Below are positions 8,746 through 16,530 of a stretch of DNA of 64,000 nucleotides, piece by piece. A program made the translations under genes and the position numbers. Source of the DNA: Microbacterium kunmingense (lineage in GTDB: Bacteria > Actinomycetota > Actinomycetes > Actinomycetales > Microbacteriaceae); NCBI RefSeq assembly GCF_023155745.1, contig NZ_JAKNUS010000003.1:124001-188000 (forward strand), in the 5' to 3' direction. Position 1 is the first letter of the stretch, and each line of letters opens with the position of its first letter. Under the pieces are notes generated by a model, which was not told the DNA's origin, made no database searches, and saw nothing but the letters and a program-made list of their open reading frames with translations.

Positions 8746-9507
8746 TCAGCGGCCGCGGGACGCCGCCGCAGCGACCAGTCCGTCGGGGAGCACCCGCGAC
8801 AGCGCGACGAGCGCCTTGTACCGCAGCGACGGGACCGAGACGGCCCGCCCGCGGGCGACATCGCGCAGCGACTCCCGCACGACGTCGGGCGCGTGCAGCC
8901 ACAGCGGGCCGGGCACGCCCTCCTTCCCCGGGGGCAGGCCCATCCGCTCGTGGAAGTTCGTGTGCACGAACCCGGGGCAGACCGCGGTGACGGTGACTCC
9001 GCGCGCGCGGTAGGCGACGTTCGCCCAGCGGCTGAAGCTGATCAGCCACCCCTTCGCCGCACCGTAGGTGCCCCGCGGCACGAATCCGGCGACCGAGGCG
9101 ATGTTCACGATGCGCCCGCTCCCGCGCTCGAGCATGCCGGGGAGGACGGCGTGCATGAGCCTCATCGCGACCTCGACGTGGAGAGCCAGATGGCGCGCCT
9201 CGTCGTCGGGGTCGTTCTCCTCGAAGGCGAGCGGAAGTCCGAAGCCCGCGTTGTTGACGAGGAGATCGATCGGATGCCGCGGATCGGCCGCCCGCACCTC
9301 GACACGCTCCCGGTCGGCGGCGACGAGCAGATCCGCGGGGAGCACCTCGACGTCGGCGCCCGAGGCTCGGGCCTGATCGGCCACGTGCTCCAGCGCCGCG
9401 GGATCGCGCGCCACGAGGACCAGATCCATCCCCCGGGCGGCGAGCTGACGGGCGTACTCGGCGCCCAGACCCGAGCTCGCGCCCGTGATCAGTGCGGTCC
9501 GCGCCAT
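8746..9507 (-). CDS. SDR family NAD(P)-dependent oxidoreductase
   Basis: A 253-residue classical short-chain dehydrogenase. The nucleotide-binding loop TGASSGLGAEYARQLA begins at residue 7, the NNAGFG motif follows near residue 88, and the catalytic Y-x3-K reads TYGAAKGW with an upstream SVAG serine. The fold oxidises or reduces an alcohol/ketone with NAD(P); the substrate is unknown. The ATG lies one base past the thyX stop, so it is probably co-translated with thyX. The 198 bases between this gene and dapA contain no further gene that I can support. Confidence 0.88.
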   Translation of the reverse strand: MARTALITGASSGLGAEYARQLAARGMDLVLVARDPAALEHVADQARASGADVEVLPADLLVAADRERVEVRAADPRHPIDLLVNNAGFGLPLAFEENDPDDEARHLALHVEVAMRLMHAVLPGMLERGSGRIVNIASVAGFVPRGTYGAAKGWLISFSRWANVAYRARGVTVTAVCPGFVHTNFHERMGLPPGKEGVPGPLWLHAPDVVRESLRDVARGRAVSVPSLRYKALVALSRVLPDGLVAAAASRGR

Positions 9508-9508
9508 G

Positions 9509-10252
9509 TCAGGGAGCCACCCGGCCGCCGGCGGTGAACGCCGCGTGGGTGAGGGGCATGAGCTCGGCCCAGAACGTCTCCATCTTCTCGGCGCACATCT
9601 CGATCTCGCGCTGCGGGAAGGAGGGGAAGTGGCTCCCCTCGGCCTTGGTCCGAAGCGACAGGAAGTTCATCAGCGACCGGGCGTTCATCGTGACGTACAT
9701 CGAGGAGTAGATGTTCAGGGGAAGCACGATGCGGGCGACCTCCCGCGCGACGCCGGCCGCCAGCATCCGCTGATAGGTCTCGAACGCATCGACCGCGACC
9801 CGGCGCACCCCCTCATCGACGATCGCGTGCTGCTCGGGCGTGCCGGGGAGGAACTCGTAGGCGCCGGGCTTCCCGACCTGCACGAGGTTGCGGTCCTCGG
9901 CCGGGACGTAGAACACCGGACGCAGCTCCCGGTAGCGACCCGATTCCTCGTTGTAGGAGGCGATGCGATGCCGCATGAACTCGCGGAAGACGAAGATCGG
10001 CGCCTGGACGTAGAAGGTCATCGAATTGTGCTCGAAGGGCGACCCGTGACGATCGCGCATCAGGTAGTTGATCAGGCCCCGGTCTCTCGCGGTCGCTTCG
10101 GTGCCGGCGGCGGCGTCCTCCAGGGTCTGCTCCCCCTGCGTCGACACGCGCGCCGCGAAGAGCACATCGGCGTCGGAGGCGCTGGATCGGACGAGCTCGA
10201 CCGTCACGTCGCTGCGGAACTCGATCTCAGGGCTGGCTTCGGCTTCGGTCAC
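9509..10252 (-). CDS. thyX: FAD-dependent thymidylate synthase
   Basis: ThyX makes dTMP from dUMP using methylene-tetrahydrofolate, FAD and NADPH. The ThyX signature R-H-R-x7-S-x-R is present as MRHRIASYNEESGRYREL, near residue 100. Length (247) is normal. The GTG at 10252 follows TAGGGT by six bases and has no Shine-Dalgarno, so initiation is probably leaderless. The SDR gene starts one base after its stop. The divergent thioredoxin-like gene has its own -10 box 55 bases away. Identification is firm. Confidence 0.95.
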   Translation of the reverse strand: MTEAEASPEIEFRSDVTVELVRSSASDADVLFAARVSTQGEQTLEDAAAGTEATARDRGLINYLMRDRHGSPFEHNSMTFYVQAPIFVFREFMRHRIASYNEESGRYRELRPVFYVPAEDRNLVQVGKPGAYEFLPGTPEQHAIVDEGVRRVAVDAFETYQRMLAAGVAREVARIVLPLNIYSSMYVTMNARSLMNFLSLRTKAEGSHFPSFPQREIEMCAEKMETFWAELMPLTHAAFTAGGRVAP

Positions 10253-10258
10253 GGGGAA

Positions 10259-10264
10259 ACCCTA
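10259..10264 (-). promoter_or_regulatory. Leaderless -10 box of thyX
   Basis: TAGGGT on the minus strand, six bases before the GTG start at 10252. Confidence 0.5.
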
Positions 10265-10313
10265 TCGCCGCGTCATATGTCGGCGCGGAAACGCCCACCG
10301 TCCCGAGGTCGAT

Positions 10314-10319
10314 TAGCCT
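10314..10319 (+). promoter_or_regulatory. Leaderless -10 box of the thioredoxin-like gene
   Basis: TAGCCT on the plus strand, eight bases before the GTG start at 10328; divergent from the thyX box. Confidence 0.5.
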
Positions 10320-10327
10320 GGTCTGCT

Positions 10328-10792
10328 GTGGATCTTCTTCCCGCGGTGCTCACCCTCACGGCGCTGCTCGTCCTGACCGTCGGCATCGGTCTCGTCCTGC
10401 GCCGCCGGGAAGGTCGCCCCCGCCATCACGTCGCCCACGAGATCGTCGACCCGCGGCGCCTGGGGGCCGACGGCCTCGGCGAGCAGGCGACACTGCTGCA
10501 GTTCAGCACCGAGATGTGCTCTCGCTGCCCGAACGTGCACCGCATGCTGGCCGCCGTCGCCGACCAGCACGACGGCGTTAGGCACCTGGACGTCGACCTC
10601 ACCCACCGCCCCGACATCGCTCAGCACTTCCACGTGCTGCAGACCCCGACCACGCTGATCCTCGACCGGACGGGCGCCATCCAATCCCGGATCGGCGGGG
10701 TACCCGGTCGCGAGGTGATCGAACTCGAACTGGCCCGCTTGGGAGAGGATGCCGGTGGCCGGGCGCGCACCGAGGTGACCGCGGATGTCTGA
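10328..10792 (+). CDS. Membrane-anchored thioredoxin-like protein
   Basis: A 154-residue protein with one N-terminal hydrophobic helix (about residues 4-24) and a thioredoxin fold with the redox pair CSRC at C64 and C67, followed by the cis-proline region LQTPTTLIL. The positive RRREGR after the helix would place the thioredoxin domain on the cytoplasmic side, if the helix is an N-out anchor. The GTG start is chosen because it sits eight bases after a TAGCCT box; no ribosome site is visible. The stop overlaps the DUF4395 gene by eight bases. The likely role is thiol-disulfide exchange with that membrane partner, which is inferred. Confidence 0.85.
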   Translation: MDLLPAVLTLTALLVLTVGIGLVLRRREGRPRHHVAHEIVDPRRLGADGLGEQATLLQFSTEMCSRCPNVHRMLAAVADQHDGVRHLDVDLTHRPDIAQHFHVLQTPTTLILDRTGAIQSRIGGVPGREVIELELARLGEDAGGRARTEVTADV

Positions 10793-11279
10793 GGGACGCC
10801 CCGCCCGCGGCATCGACGCCCGGGGGCCCCGGTTCGCAGCGGGCATCACGGCCGCGCTGCTCGCGGTCGCTGTCGTGCTCTCCCTCCTCACCGTCGATTC
10901 CGTCGGCGCACCCTCCCGCTTCACCGACCCGGGTTTCCTCCTGACCGCGGTGATCGCCCTCCTTTTCCTCTGGGGCGTCGTCTCGCCGCGGACCGCGCCG
11001 TGGGGCGTGCTGTACCGGCGGGTCGTCCAGCCCCGCCTCGCCCCGGCGACCGAGTTCGAAGATCCGCGGCCGCCGCGCTTCGCGCAGGGCGTGGGCCTGC
11101 TGGTGACGGGCGTGGGCGTGGCTCTGCACATCGCGGGCGTACCGTGGGCGCTTCCGGTCGCCGCGGCGATGGCCTTCGTCGCTGCGTTCCTCAATGCCGT
11201 CTTCGGGCTGTGCCTCGGGTGCCAGCTGTACCTGCTGCTTCAGCGCGGCGGGCTGATCGGTCGCCGACGCGCCGCCTGA
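10785..11279 (+). CDS. DUF4395 membrane protein with intramembrane CxxC
   Basis: A 164-residue protein with about four hydrophobic segments (residues ~18-37, 50-66, 102-118, 122-150). The end of the last holds GLCLGCQLYL, giving a CxxC pair at C143 and C146, a conserved feature of DUF4395. The family has no assigned reaction but is commonly encoded beside thioredoxin-like or sulfurtransferase proteins. Here it overlaps the thioredoxin-like gene by eight bases. A membrane relay that keeps the thioredoxin in the right redox state is a plausible inference. The family call is firm; the function is not. Confidence 0.82.
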   Translation: MSEGRPARGIDARGPRFAAGITAALLAVAVVLSLLTVDSVGAPSRFTDPGFLLTAVIALLFLWGVVSPRTAPWGVLYRRVVQPRLAPATEFEDPRPPRFAQGVGLLVTGVGVALHIAGVPWALPVAAAMAFVAAFLNAVFGLCLGCQLYLLLQRGGLIGRRRAA

Positions 11280-11320
11280 CAAACCTCACGCAACCGGTCG
11301 CCCACCCCGCTCGCCGCCGT

Positions 11321-11326
11321 TAGGCT
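11321..11326 (+). promoter_or_regulatory. Candidate -10 of the osmC gene
   Basis: TAGGCT, giving a leader of about 38 bases. The leader contains a 7-bp hairpin (11332-11338 with 11342-11348, loop of three) and a GAGGAGG ribosome site before the ATG at 11371. Confidence 0.45.
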
Positions 11327-11370
11327 GACCGCGGGACCAGGGGTCCCGACCGTCGACCGAGGAGGTTCCC

Positions 11371-11796
11371 ATGACCATCACGAGCGAAGCCAGCACCGCC
11401 TGGAAGGGCGGACTCGCCGACGGATCCGGGGCGGTGACCCTGGTGTCGTCGAACACCGGGACGTTCGACGTCAACTGGCGTGCCCGCAGCGAAGGATCGA
11501 CGTCGACGACGACGCCCGAGGAGCTCATCGCCGCCGCGCACTCGTCGTGCTTCAGCATGGCCCTCTCGCACGCGCTGGGCGAGAACGGCACCCCGCCGGA
11601 GTCGATCGACACCACCGCGTCGGTGACCTTCAAGCCCGGCACCGGTATCACCGGAAGCCACCTGAACGTCAATGCCGTGGTGCCGGGCCTGTCGGCGGAG
11701 GACTTCGAGCGCATCGCCCAGGAAGCCAAGGTCGGCTGCCCCGTCTCGCAGGCGCTCGCCGGGATCGAGATCACCCTCGAGGCCACGCTTGCCTGA
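11371..11796 (+). CDS. osmC: OsmC family peroxiredoxin
   Basis: A 141-residue thiol peroxidase of the OsmC/Ohr family, which reduces organic hydroperoxides. The two redox cysteines are visible: C60 in AAAHSSCFSMALSHAL and C123 in AKVGCPVSQAL, the normal spacing for the family. The start has a strong GAGGAGG site. It follows the thioredoxin/DUF4395 pair after a 91-base gap that carries a -10 box and a small hairpin, so it may have its own transcript. The TIGR01777 epimerase start overlaps its end by eight bases. OsmC rather than Ohr is favoured by the EGSTSTTTPEELIAAAHSSC context. Confidence 0.9.
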   Translation: MTITSEASTAWKGGLADGSGAVTLVSSNTGTFDVNWRARSEGSTSTTTPEELIAAAHSSCFSMALSHALGENGTPPESIDTTASVTFKPGTGITGSHLNVNAVVPGLSAEDFERIAQEAKVGCPVSQALAGIEITLEATLA

Positions 11797-12739
11797 GACC
11801 GCTGACGTCGGCGCGGGCGGCGGAGAGAACTCCGCCGCCCTGCGCCATGTCGTCATCTCCGGCGCCTCGGGCCTCATCGGCCGGGCCCTGACCGAGCGAC
11901 TGCGCGCGGAAGGCGTGCGCGTGACCCACCTCGTCCGACGCGCACCCGCGGGCCCGGACGAGGTCGAGTGGCTCACCTCCCCCGCGGCCCTGGACCCCGG
12001 AGTGCTCGAGGGCGCCGACGCGGTGGTGGGACTGAACGGCGCGAGCATCGCGCGCTTCCCGTGGACCTCGTCGTACCGCAGCACGCTGCTGTGGTCTCGG
12101 GTCACCCCCACCCGCGCGCTGGCCCGTGCCCTGCGCGAGCTCGGCGAGGGCGCACCGGCGTTCCTCTCCGCCTCGGCATCCGGCTACTACGGCAGCCGAC
12201 CCGGCGAGCGCATCACCGAGGCCACGGGCCGCGGCGAGAGCTTCCTCGCGGACATCTGCGGCGAATGGGAGGGCGCCGCGCGCTCTGCCGGCGAACACAC
12301 CCGGCTGGTGCTGCTGCGCACCACGGCCATCGTCGATCGCGGGGCGTTCCTGAAGCCCCTCATCCCCCTGACCAAGCTCGGCCTGAGCGGCCCGATCGGT
12401 CGCGGCACACAGGTGTGGCCGTGGATCTCCCTGACGGACGAGATCGAGGCCATCCGCTTCCTCCTCGAGGCCGACATCGACGGCCCCGTCAACCTCGCCG
12501 GCCCGACGCGGGCGACCGCCAACGACATCGGATTCGCCCTCGCGAGGCGCCTCAACCGCCCCTTCGTCCTCCGCGCGCCGGAGTGGGGTCTGAAGCTGCT
12601 GCTCGGGAAGGATGCCACCGAGGCCCTCCTCACCAACGACCAGGACATCGTCCCCGAGGTCCTGCAGCGGGCCGGGTACACCTTCCGTCATCCGACGGTC
12701 GAGCAGGCGATCGACGCCGCGGTCTCCGCGGCGGACTGA
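11789..12739 (+). CDS. TIGR01777 family NAD-dependent epimerase/dehydratase
   Basis: A 316-residue extended short-chain dehydrogenase-like protein (SDR39U1/YfcH type). The nucleotide-binding loop VVISGASGLIGRAL lies near residue 24; SASASGYYG, WEGAA and the C-terminal DUF1731-like PEWGLKLLLGKDATEALLTN are family hallmarks. The reaction is unknown. The only reasonable start I can find is the TTG at 11789, which overlaps the osmC stop by eight bases and implies coupled translation; no ATG or GTG precedes the Rossmann motif in frame. Family call is firm, start moderately sure. Confidence 0.85.
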   Translation: MPETADVGAGGGENSAALRHVVISGASGLIGRALTERLRAEGVRVTHLVRRAPAGPDEVEWLTSPAALDPGVLEGADAVVGLNGASIARFPWTSSYRSTLLWSRVTPTRALARALRELGEGAPAFLSASASGYYGSRPGERITEATGRGESFLADICGEWEGAARSAGEHTRLVLLRTTAIVDRGAFLKPLIPLTKLGLSGPIGRGTQVWPWISLTDEIEAIRFLLEADIDGPVNLAGPTRATANDIGFALARRLNRPFVLRAPEWGLKLLLGKDATEALLTNDQDIVPEVLQRAGYTFRHPTVEQAIDAAVSAAD

Positions 12740-12775
12740 CCCGTCCACGGTGACGAGGGCGAGAAGACCAGCGCG

Positions 12776-13228
12776 TCAGCCGTTCGCGCGGGCGTCCCGC
12801 TCCCGTCGGATGGCCTCCCGCACCGCCTGACGTGCCCGGCGTCGATCCCCGGCGGCGTCGTAGGCCAGACCCAGGCGGTACCACGCCTGCCAGTCGGTCG
12901 GATCCTCCGCCACCGCGTCGCGGTAGGTCGGGAAGACCGCCTCGCCATCCTCGCGGACGGGGCGACCGCTCGGCCTGACCGTGACGGATCCGGACGGCAG
13001 GCCTCCCTCGGCGTCCAGACGCCGGCCCAGTCTCTCCGCGCCGATGCCGAACGAGAGTTCCCGCCAGAGCGCCCAGGCGGCGATGACCGGCAGGATGATC
13101 AGGCCCACGCCGAGCGCGACGCCCGCGGGGTCGGCGCTCGTCAGCAGCAACCAGGCGCGCTGGGCGACCAGCGCGATGTAGAGCGCCAGGAGCACCGCCA
13201 TCACGGCGACGCCGATCCGGGTGGTCAT
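12776..13228 (-). CDS. Membrane-anchored TPR-repeat protein
   Basis: A 150-residue protein with two hydrophobic helices at the N terminus (about residues 6-28 and 37-56) and one tetratricopeptide-like unit near the C terminus (WQAWYRLGLAYDAAGDRRRA, about 118-137). The end is rich in arginine. Its ATG overlaps the dapB stop by four bases (ATGA), so it is translated together with dapB. A TPR normally mediates protein binding; partner and role are unknown. It is a conserved-looking but uncharacterised protein. Confidence 0.7.
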   Translation of the reverse strand: MTTRIGVAVMAVLLALYIALVAQRAWLLLTSADPAGVALGVGLIILPVIAAWALWRELSFGIGAERLGRRLDAEGGLPSGSVTVRPSGRPVREDGEAVFPTYRDAVAEDPTDWQAWYRLGLAYDAAGDRRRARQAVREAIRRERDARANG

Positions 13229-14037
13229 GCGCCGGTGACGCGCGCGACCTGACCCGGCACGCCGCGCTCCTCGATGTCGTGCGCCGCGTGCGCCCGCGGC
13301 ACCCGGATGCCGATGTCGACGAAGCTGTCCAGACCCACCAGGACGCCCTTGGCCTCACGGGCGGCCCGGAGGGCGAGACGGATGCCCGGGGCGTAGGCCG
13401 CGGCCGGGTCGACGGTGTCATGGGTGAGGGTCACCGACTCGCCCGGGCCGGAGAGGATGACCTCCTGCCGGGCGATCACCCCGGGCCGACGCAGGGAGTG
13501 GATGGGGACGCTCGCGACCTGCTGGCCGCGGGCGCGCTGGTCGACGTGGGGCGATTCCACGGGACCCACCTCGGTGCGGGCGGCGGCGATCAGCTCGGCG
13601 GTGCGCACCGCGGTGCCGCTGGGTGAATCCACCTTCGTCTCCCGGTGCGACTCGACGATCTCGATCGAGGGGAAGAAGGGCGCTGCGGCGGCGGCCAGGG
13701 CCGAGCCGAGGACCGACCCGAGCGAGAAATTGGGGATGAAGACCGCGCCGGTGCCCGCCTGATCGACGAGGGGACGGATGAGCGCGATCCGCTCCGCCGA
13801 CCACCCCGACGTGCCCACCAGGACGTTCATGCCGCGCTCGATCGCCGCACGGACGACGTCGATCGAGACCGCCGGGGTGGAGGCGTCGACGACGAGCTCC
13901 GCGCCGTCGAGCTCGGCGAGGTCCGAGCGCGAGGTCAGCCGTCCGACGATCTCGAGGTCGGGGTCCGCCTCGACGACCGATTCGATGATGGAGCCGAGCT
14001 TGCCGGTGTGTCCCACGATGGCCACGCGCGTTGTCAT
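13225..14037 (-). CDS. dapB: 4-hydroxy-tetrahydrodipicolinate reductase
   Basis: A 270-residue NAD(P)H-dependent reductase of the diaminopimelate/lysine pathway, acting after DapA. The Rossmann motif is VAIVGHTGKLGSII at the N terminus, where the family usually has GAxGRMG. The active-site segment reads ESHRETKVDSPSGTAV, near residues 129-144; the first histidine and the lysine of the E-x-H-H-x-x-K-x-D-x-P-S-G-T signature are kept, but the second histidine is arginine. The NFSLGS motif is present. The ATG is six bases behind TAGGCT and has no Shine-Dalgarno. The call is firm; the active-site change is worth noting. Confidence 0.92.
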   Translation of the reverse strand: MTTRVAIVGHTGKLGSIIESVVEADPDLEIVGRLTSRSDLAELDGAELVVDASTPAVSIDVVRAAIERGMNVLVGTSGWSAERIALIRPLVDQAGTGAVFIPNFSLGSVLGSALAAAAAPFFPSIEIVESHRETKVDSPSGTAVRTAELIAAARTEVGPVESPHVDQRARGQQVASVPIHSLRRPGVIARQEVILSGPGESVTLTHDTVDPAAAYAPGIRLALRAAREAKGVLVGLDSFVDIGIRVPRAHAAHDIEERGVPGQVARVTGA

Positions 14038-14043
14038 GTCTCA

Positions 14044-14049
14044 AGCCTA
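14044..14049 (-). promoter_or_regulatory. Leaderless -10 box of dapB
   Basis: TAGGCT on the minus strand, six bases before the dapB ATG; only 13 bases separate it from the opposing box of the GNAT gene. Confidence 0.55.
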
Positions 14050-14062
14050 GGTGCGCCGGTCG

Positions 14063-14068
14063 TAGGCT
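14063..14068 (+). promoter_or_regulatory. Leaderless -10 box of the GNAT gene at 14075
   Basis: TAGGCT on the plus strand, six bases before the ATG; back to back with the dapB box, so the two polymerase footprints must overlap. Confidence 0.55.
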
Positions 14069-14074
14069 CGGAGG

Positions 14075-14590
14075 ATGGTCGAGCTCACCGCGACATTCGT
14101 CGACGACCCGGTCGCACGGTCCCTGCTGACCGACTACTTCCGCACCCGCGCCGACACCTTTCCCGGCAACACCTACACGACGGTCTTTCCGGCGCGCGAG
14201 GTGTTCGAGCCGCCGCGCGGCGTGTTCGTGGTGCTCACCGACGACGCGGGCGCTCCCGTCGGCTGCGGGGGCGTCCGCGAGATCGCCGCCGGCGCGCTCG
14301 GCCCGCGCTTCGAGATCAAGCACCTCTACATGGCGCCCGAGACGCGGGGGCGCGGCTGGGGACGGATGCTGCTGGCCGACCTCGAACGACGCGCAGCGGA
14401 GGTCGGCGCGCGCGAAGTCGTCCTCGACACCCATCACACCCTGGAGCCGGCCGCGCGCCTCTACCGCGCGGCGGGATACGCGCCCATCGAGCCCTACAAC
14501 GACAATCCCAATGCGACGGTGTGGCTCGGTAAGGCGCTCGACGCCGGATCGCCCGGGCGATCGGCATCTCCCTCCGCTCAGACCGGATAG
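14075..14590 (+). CDS. GNAT family N-acetyltransferase
   Basis: A 171-residue acetyl-CoA-dependent acetyltransferase. The acetyl-CoA loop is LYMAPETRGRGWGRMLLADL (about residues 84-103) and the later ARLYRAAGYAPI matches the C-terminal GNAT motif. The acceptor is unknown. The ATG lies six bases after a TAGGCT box. GGAGG abuts the ATG too closely to act well as a ribosome site, so leaderless initiation is favoured. The 3' end overlaps the convergent phosphatase gene by 13 bases. Confidence 0.85.
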   Translation: MVELTATFVDDPVARSLLTDYFRTRADTFPGNTYTTVFPAREVFEPPRGVFVVLTDDAGAPVGCGGVREIAAGALGPRFEIKHLYMAPETRGRGWGRMLLADLERRAAEVGAREVVLDTHHTLEPAARLYRAAGYAPIEPYNDNPNATVWLGKALDAGSPGRSASPSAQTG

Positions 14591-15180
14591 ACCTCGGGCA
14601 GGCCGGTGCGCAGTTCGAAGGGCAGGTGCGCCATGTCGTTGTGGGAGAGCACGGTCCAGGGCCTGCCCTGCTTCTGCGCCAGGACCGTCAGTCCGCAGTG
14701 CGCCTGATTCAGCGTCATCCAGCGCCATTCGGGGGTCTGGAGCACCTCGCGGACGAACCAGGCGATGACGGCGTTGTGGGTGATGAGGAGCTCGTGCACC
14801 TCACCGCTCTTGCGCGCCAGGAATTCGCTGACCGCATCGGCCATCTGTGCCCTGCCCGCGTCGACCTCGGCCTCCGTCACTCCCCCGAAGAACGGTTCGT
14901 ACACGGCGGGTGTGTCCTCGCACAGCCCGGTCGGAACGCAGTCGAACAGAAGCGCGGACGGTTCGGGCGAGAGCGAGGGCATACGCTCAGAGACCGCGCG
15001 CGCGGTCTGCGCGGCGCGCTCGAGCGGCGAGTGCCAGACCGCATCGAACGGAACGCCCGACAGCCGGTCGGCCAGGAGCGCGGCCTGACGCCGCCCCCGG
15101 GGCGAGAGGGGCCCGTCGACGAGGCCGTGCTCGGCGTCGAGATGCTCGCCGTGGCGCACGAGGTAGAGGTAGTGCGTCAC
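14578..15180 (-). CDS. Histidine phosphatase family protein
   Basis: A 200-residue phosphatase of the phosphoglycerate-mutase-like fold. The catalytic LVRHGE motif is at residues 7-12, followed by PLSPRGRRQAALLADRL and the SPLERAAQTA segment; the second catalytic histidine is in ELLITHNAVIAWF. The fold uses a phosphohistidine intermediate; substrates range from sugar phosphates to cobalamin precursors and cannot be told here. A TAGGCT sequence is present on the minus strand about 50 bases upstream. It converges with, and overlaps, the GNAT gene. Confidence 0.85.
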   Translation of the reverse strand: MTHYLYLVRHGEHLDAEHGLVDGPLSPRGRRQAALLADRLSGVPFDAVWHSPLERAAQTARAVSERMPSLSPEPSALLFDCVPTGLCEDTPAVYEPFFGGVTEAEVDAGRAQMADAVSEFLARKSGEVHELLITHNAVIAWFVREVLQTPEWRWMTLNQAHCGLTVLAQKQGRPWTVLSHNDMAHLPFELRTGLPEVYPV

Positions 15181-15292
15181 GCTCGCTCACTTCGTCGGGG
15201 CCGGGCGCCGGACGGCGCTCTCCCAGCCTACGTCAGCGGGCCACGTCCCGACCCATCGGCCCCGCGCGTCACGACATCGCAGAGCGATCGCG

Positions 15293-16333
15293 TCACTCCG
15301 CGGCGCGCGCGATCTCGGCGAGCTGGGCACGACTGAGATGCACGCCCACACCCTGGACGAGTTCCTCGACGTGCTCGGGTGCGTAGGCGTTGACGATGGG
15401 CGCGGTGACGAGGCGCTGCGCCAGCAGCCACGCCACGGCCACCGCGGCGTCGGGGAGACCGAGGTCCGCCCCCACCTCGTCCAGCGCGCGCAGCACCCGT
15501 GTGCCCCGGCGGTTCAGACTGGCCGCCAGCTGCGCGCCGCGGGCGGAGAGCCCCCCACGGGTGCGGCTGCGGTAGCGACCGGCGAGGAAGCCGTGTTCCA
15601 AAGCGTGCGACGCGGTCACCGACATCCCCTGGGCGCTGGAGACCAGGCGGAGATCGGCGTCGAACTCGTGACGCCGCAGGATGTTGAACGGGACGTCGAG
15701 CACGCTGATGCGGGGGTACCCCGCCGAGGAGAGGATGCGCGCCTCCACCAGCTGGGCGGCGGTGTAGCCGACCCCGCCGAGAGCGCGGATCTTTCCGGCC
15801 TCGACCAGCCACTCGGCCGTGGCCAGGGTGTCTTCCAGAGCCGTGAGGCTGTCGGCGGTGGCGTCGAGCGTCAGCACATCGATCCGGTCGGTGCGCAGGC
15901 GACTGAGAGAGGCCTCCACGCTCCGGACCAGGTCGACCGGTCCGAGGCCGGGGTTGTCGGGGTGTCCCCCGACCCGCACCATGAGCACGACGTCGTCGCG
16001 CAGACCGCGCGAGTGCACCCACTGTCCGAGGATGTGCTCGCTGCGCCCGCTCGAATAGGTGTCGGCGGTGTGCACCGCGTTCCCGCCGAGTTCGGCGTAG
16101 GCGTCGAGGATGGCGTGGCTGGACTCGAGGTCGACGTTCCACCCGAATTCCGCCGCGCCGAGGATCACGGGGAAGATCGCCGCGCCGGCATCGCCGAGGG
16201 GAACGCGGACTCCGGCACCGACGCCCGGACCCTGCACCGGGATCGGCGCGGACGGGTGGGGTGCGGCGGCCGGGAGGTCTTTCCGGCGCTGCCGTCTGGA
16301 CGACGCGGCCAGCTCGGTGCCCCGGTTCGTCAT
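15293..16333 (-). CDS. Aldo/keto reductase-like protein with degenerate active site
   Basis: A 346-residue TIM-barrel protein of the aldo/keto reductase superfamily: ILGAAEFGWNVDLESSHAIL, then TYSSGRSEHILGQW, RTDRIDVLTLD and the C-terminal VAWLLAQRLVTAPIVNA segment. In active members the catalytic tetrad is Asp, Tyr, Lys, His. Here the FDTA aspartate aligns with histidine (VHTADTY), the TKVG lysine with arginine (MVRVGG), and the YQIH histidine with aspartate (VLTLDA); only the tyrosine remains. An N-terminal extension of about 45 residues is proline-rich. It is either catalytically dead or uses altered chemistry. The ATG at 16333 is the first in-frame start close to the body. Confidence 0.8.
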   Translation of the reverse strand: MTNRGTELAASSRRQRRKDLPAAAPHPSAPIPVQGPGVGAGVRVPLGDAGAAIFPVILGAAEFGWNVDLESSHAILDAYAELGGNAVHTADTYSSGRSEHILGQWVHSRGLRDDVVLMVRVGGHPDNPGLGPVDLVRSVEASLSRLRTDRIDVLTLDATADSLTALEDTLATAEWLVEAGKIRALGGVGYTAAQLVEARILSSAGYPRISVLDVPFNILRRHEFDADLRLVSSAQGMSVTASHALEHGFLAGRYRSRTRGGLSARGAQLAASLNRRGTRVLRALDEVGADLGLPDAAVAVAWLLAQRLVTAPIVNAYAPEHVEELVQGVGVHLSRAQLAEIARAAE

Positions 16334-16479
16334 ACGCACCCCCTCACGACGTCCTGTCGCGGTACGCGCCCCCCGACGCGTACTTCGAGGGTAGGGGCTC
16401 CTTCCGACTCGGCCCGCCATTGCGGTGTCCTGTCGGAGAACATCCCATAACGGTTTCGTCACGAAAGGGCCGGATGACG

Positions 16480-16516
16480 CGGATGCCCGCCCCTCACGAG
16501 GAGGGACGGGCATCCG
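16480..16516 (-). terminator. Hairpin terminator after pnp
   Basis: Arms 16480-16495 and 16501-16516 pair over 16 positions with one mismatch, loop of five. It starts 15 bases past the pnp stop. There is no strong T-run, as is common in high-GC genomes. Confidence 0.65.
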
Positions 16517-16530
16517 TCAGGGCGTGTCGC

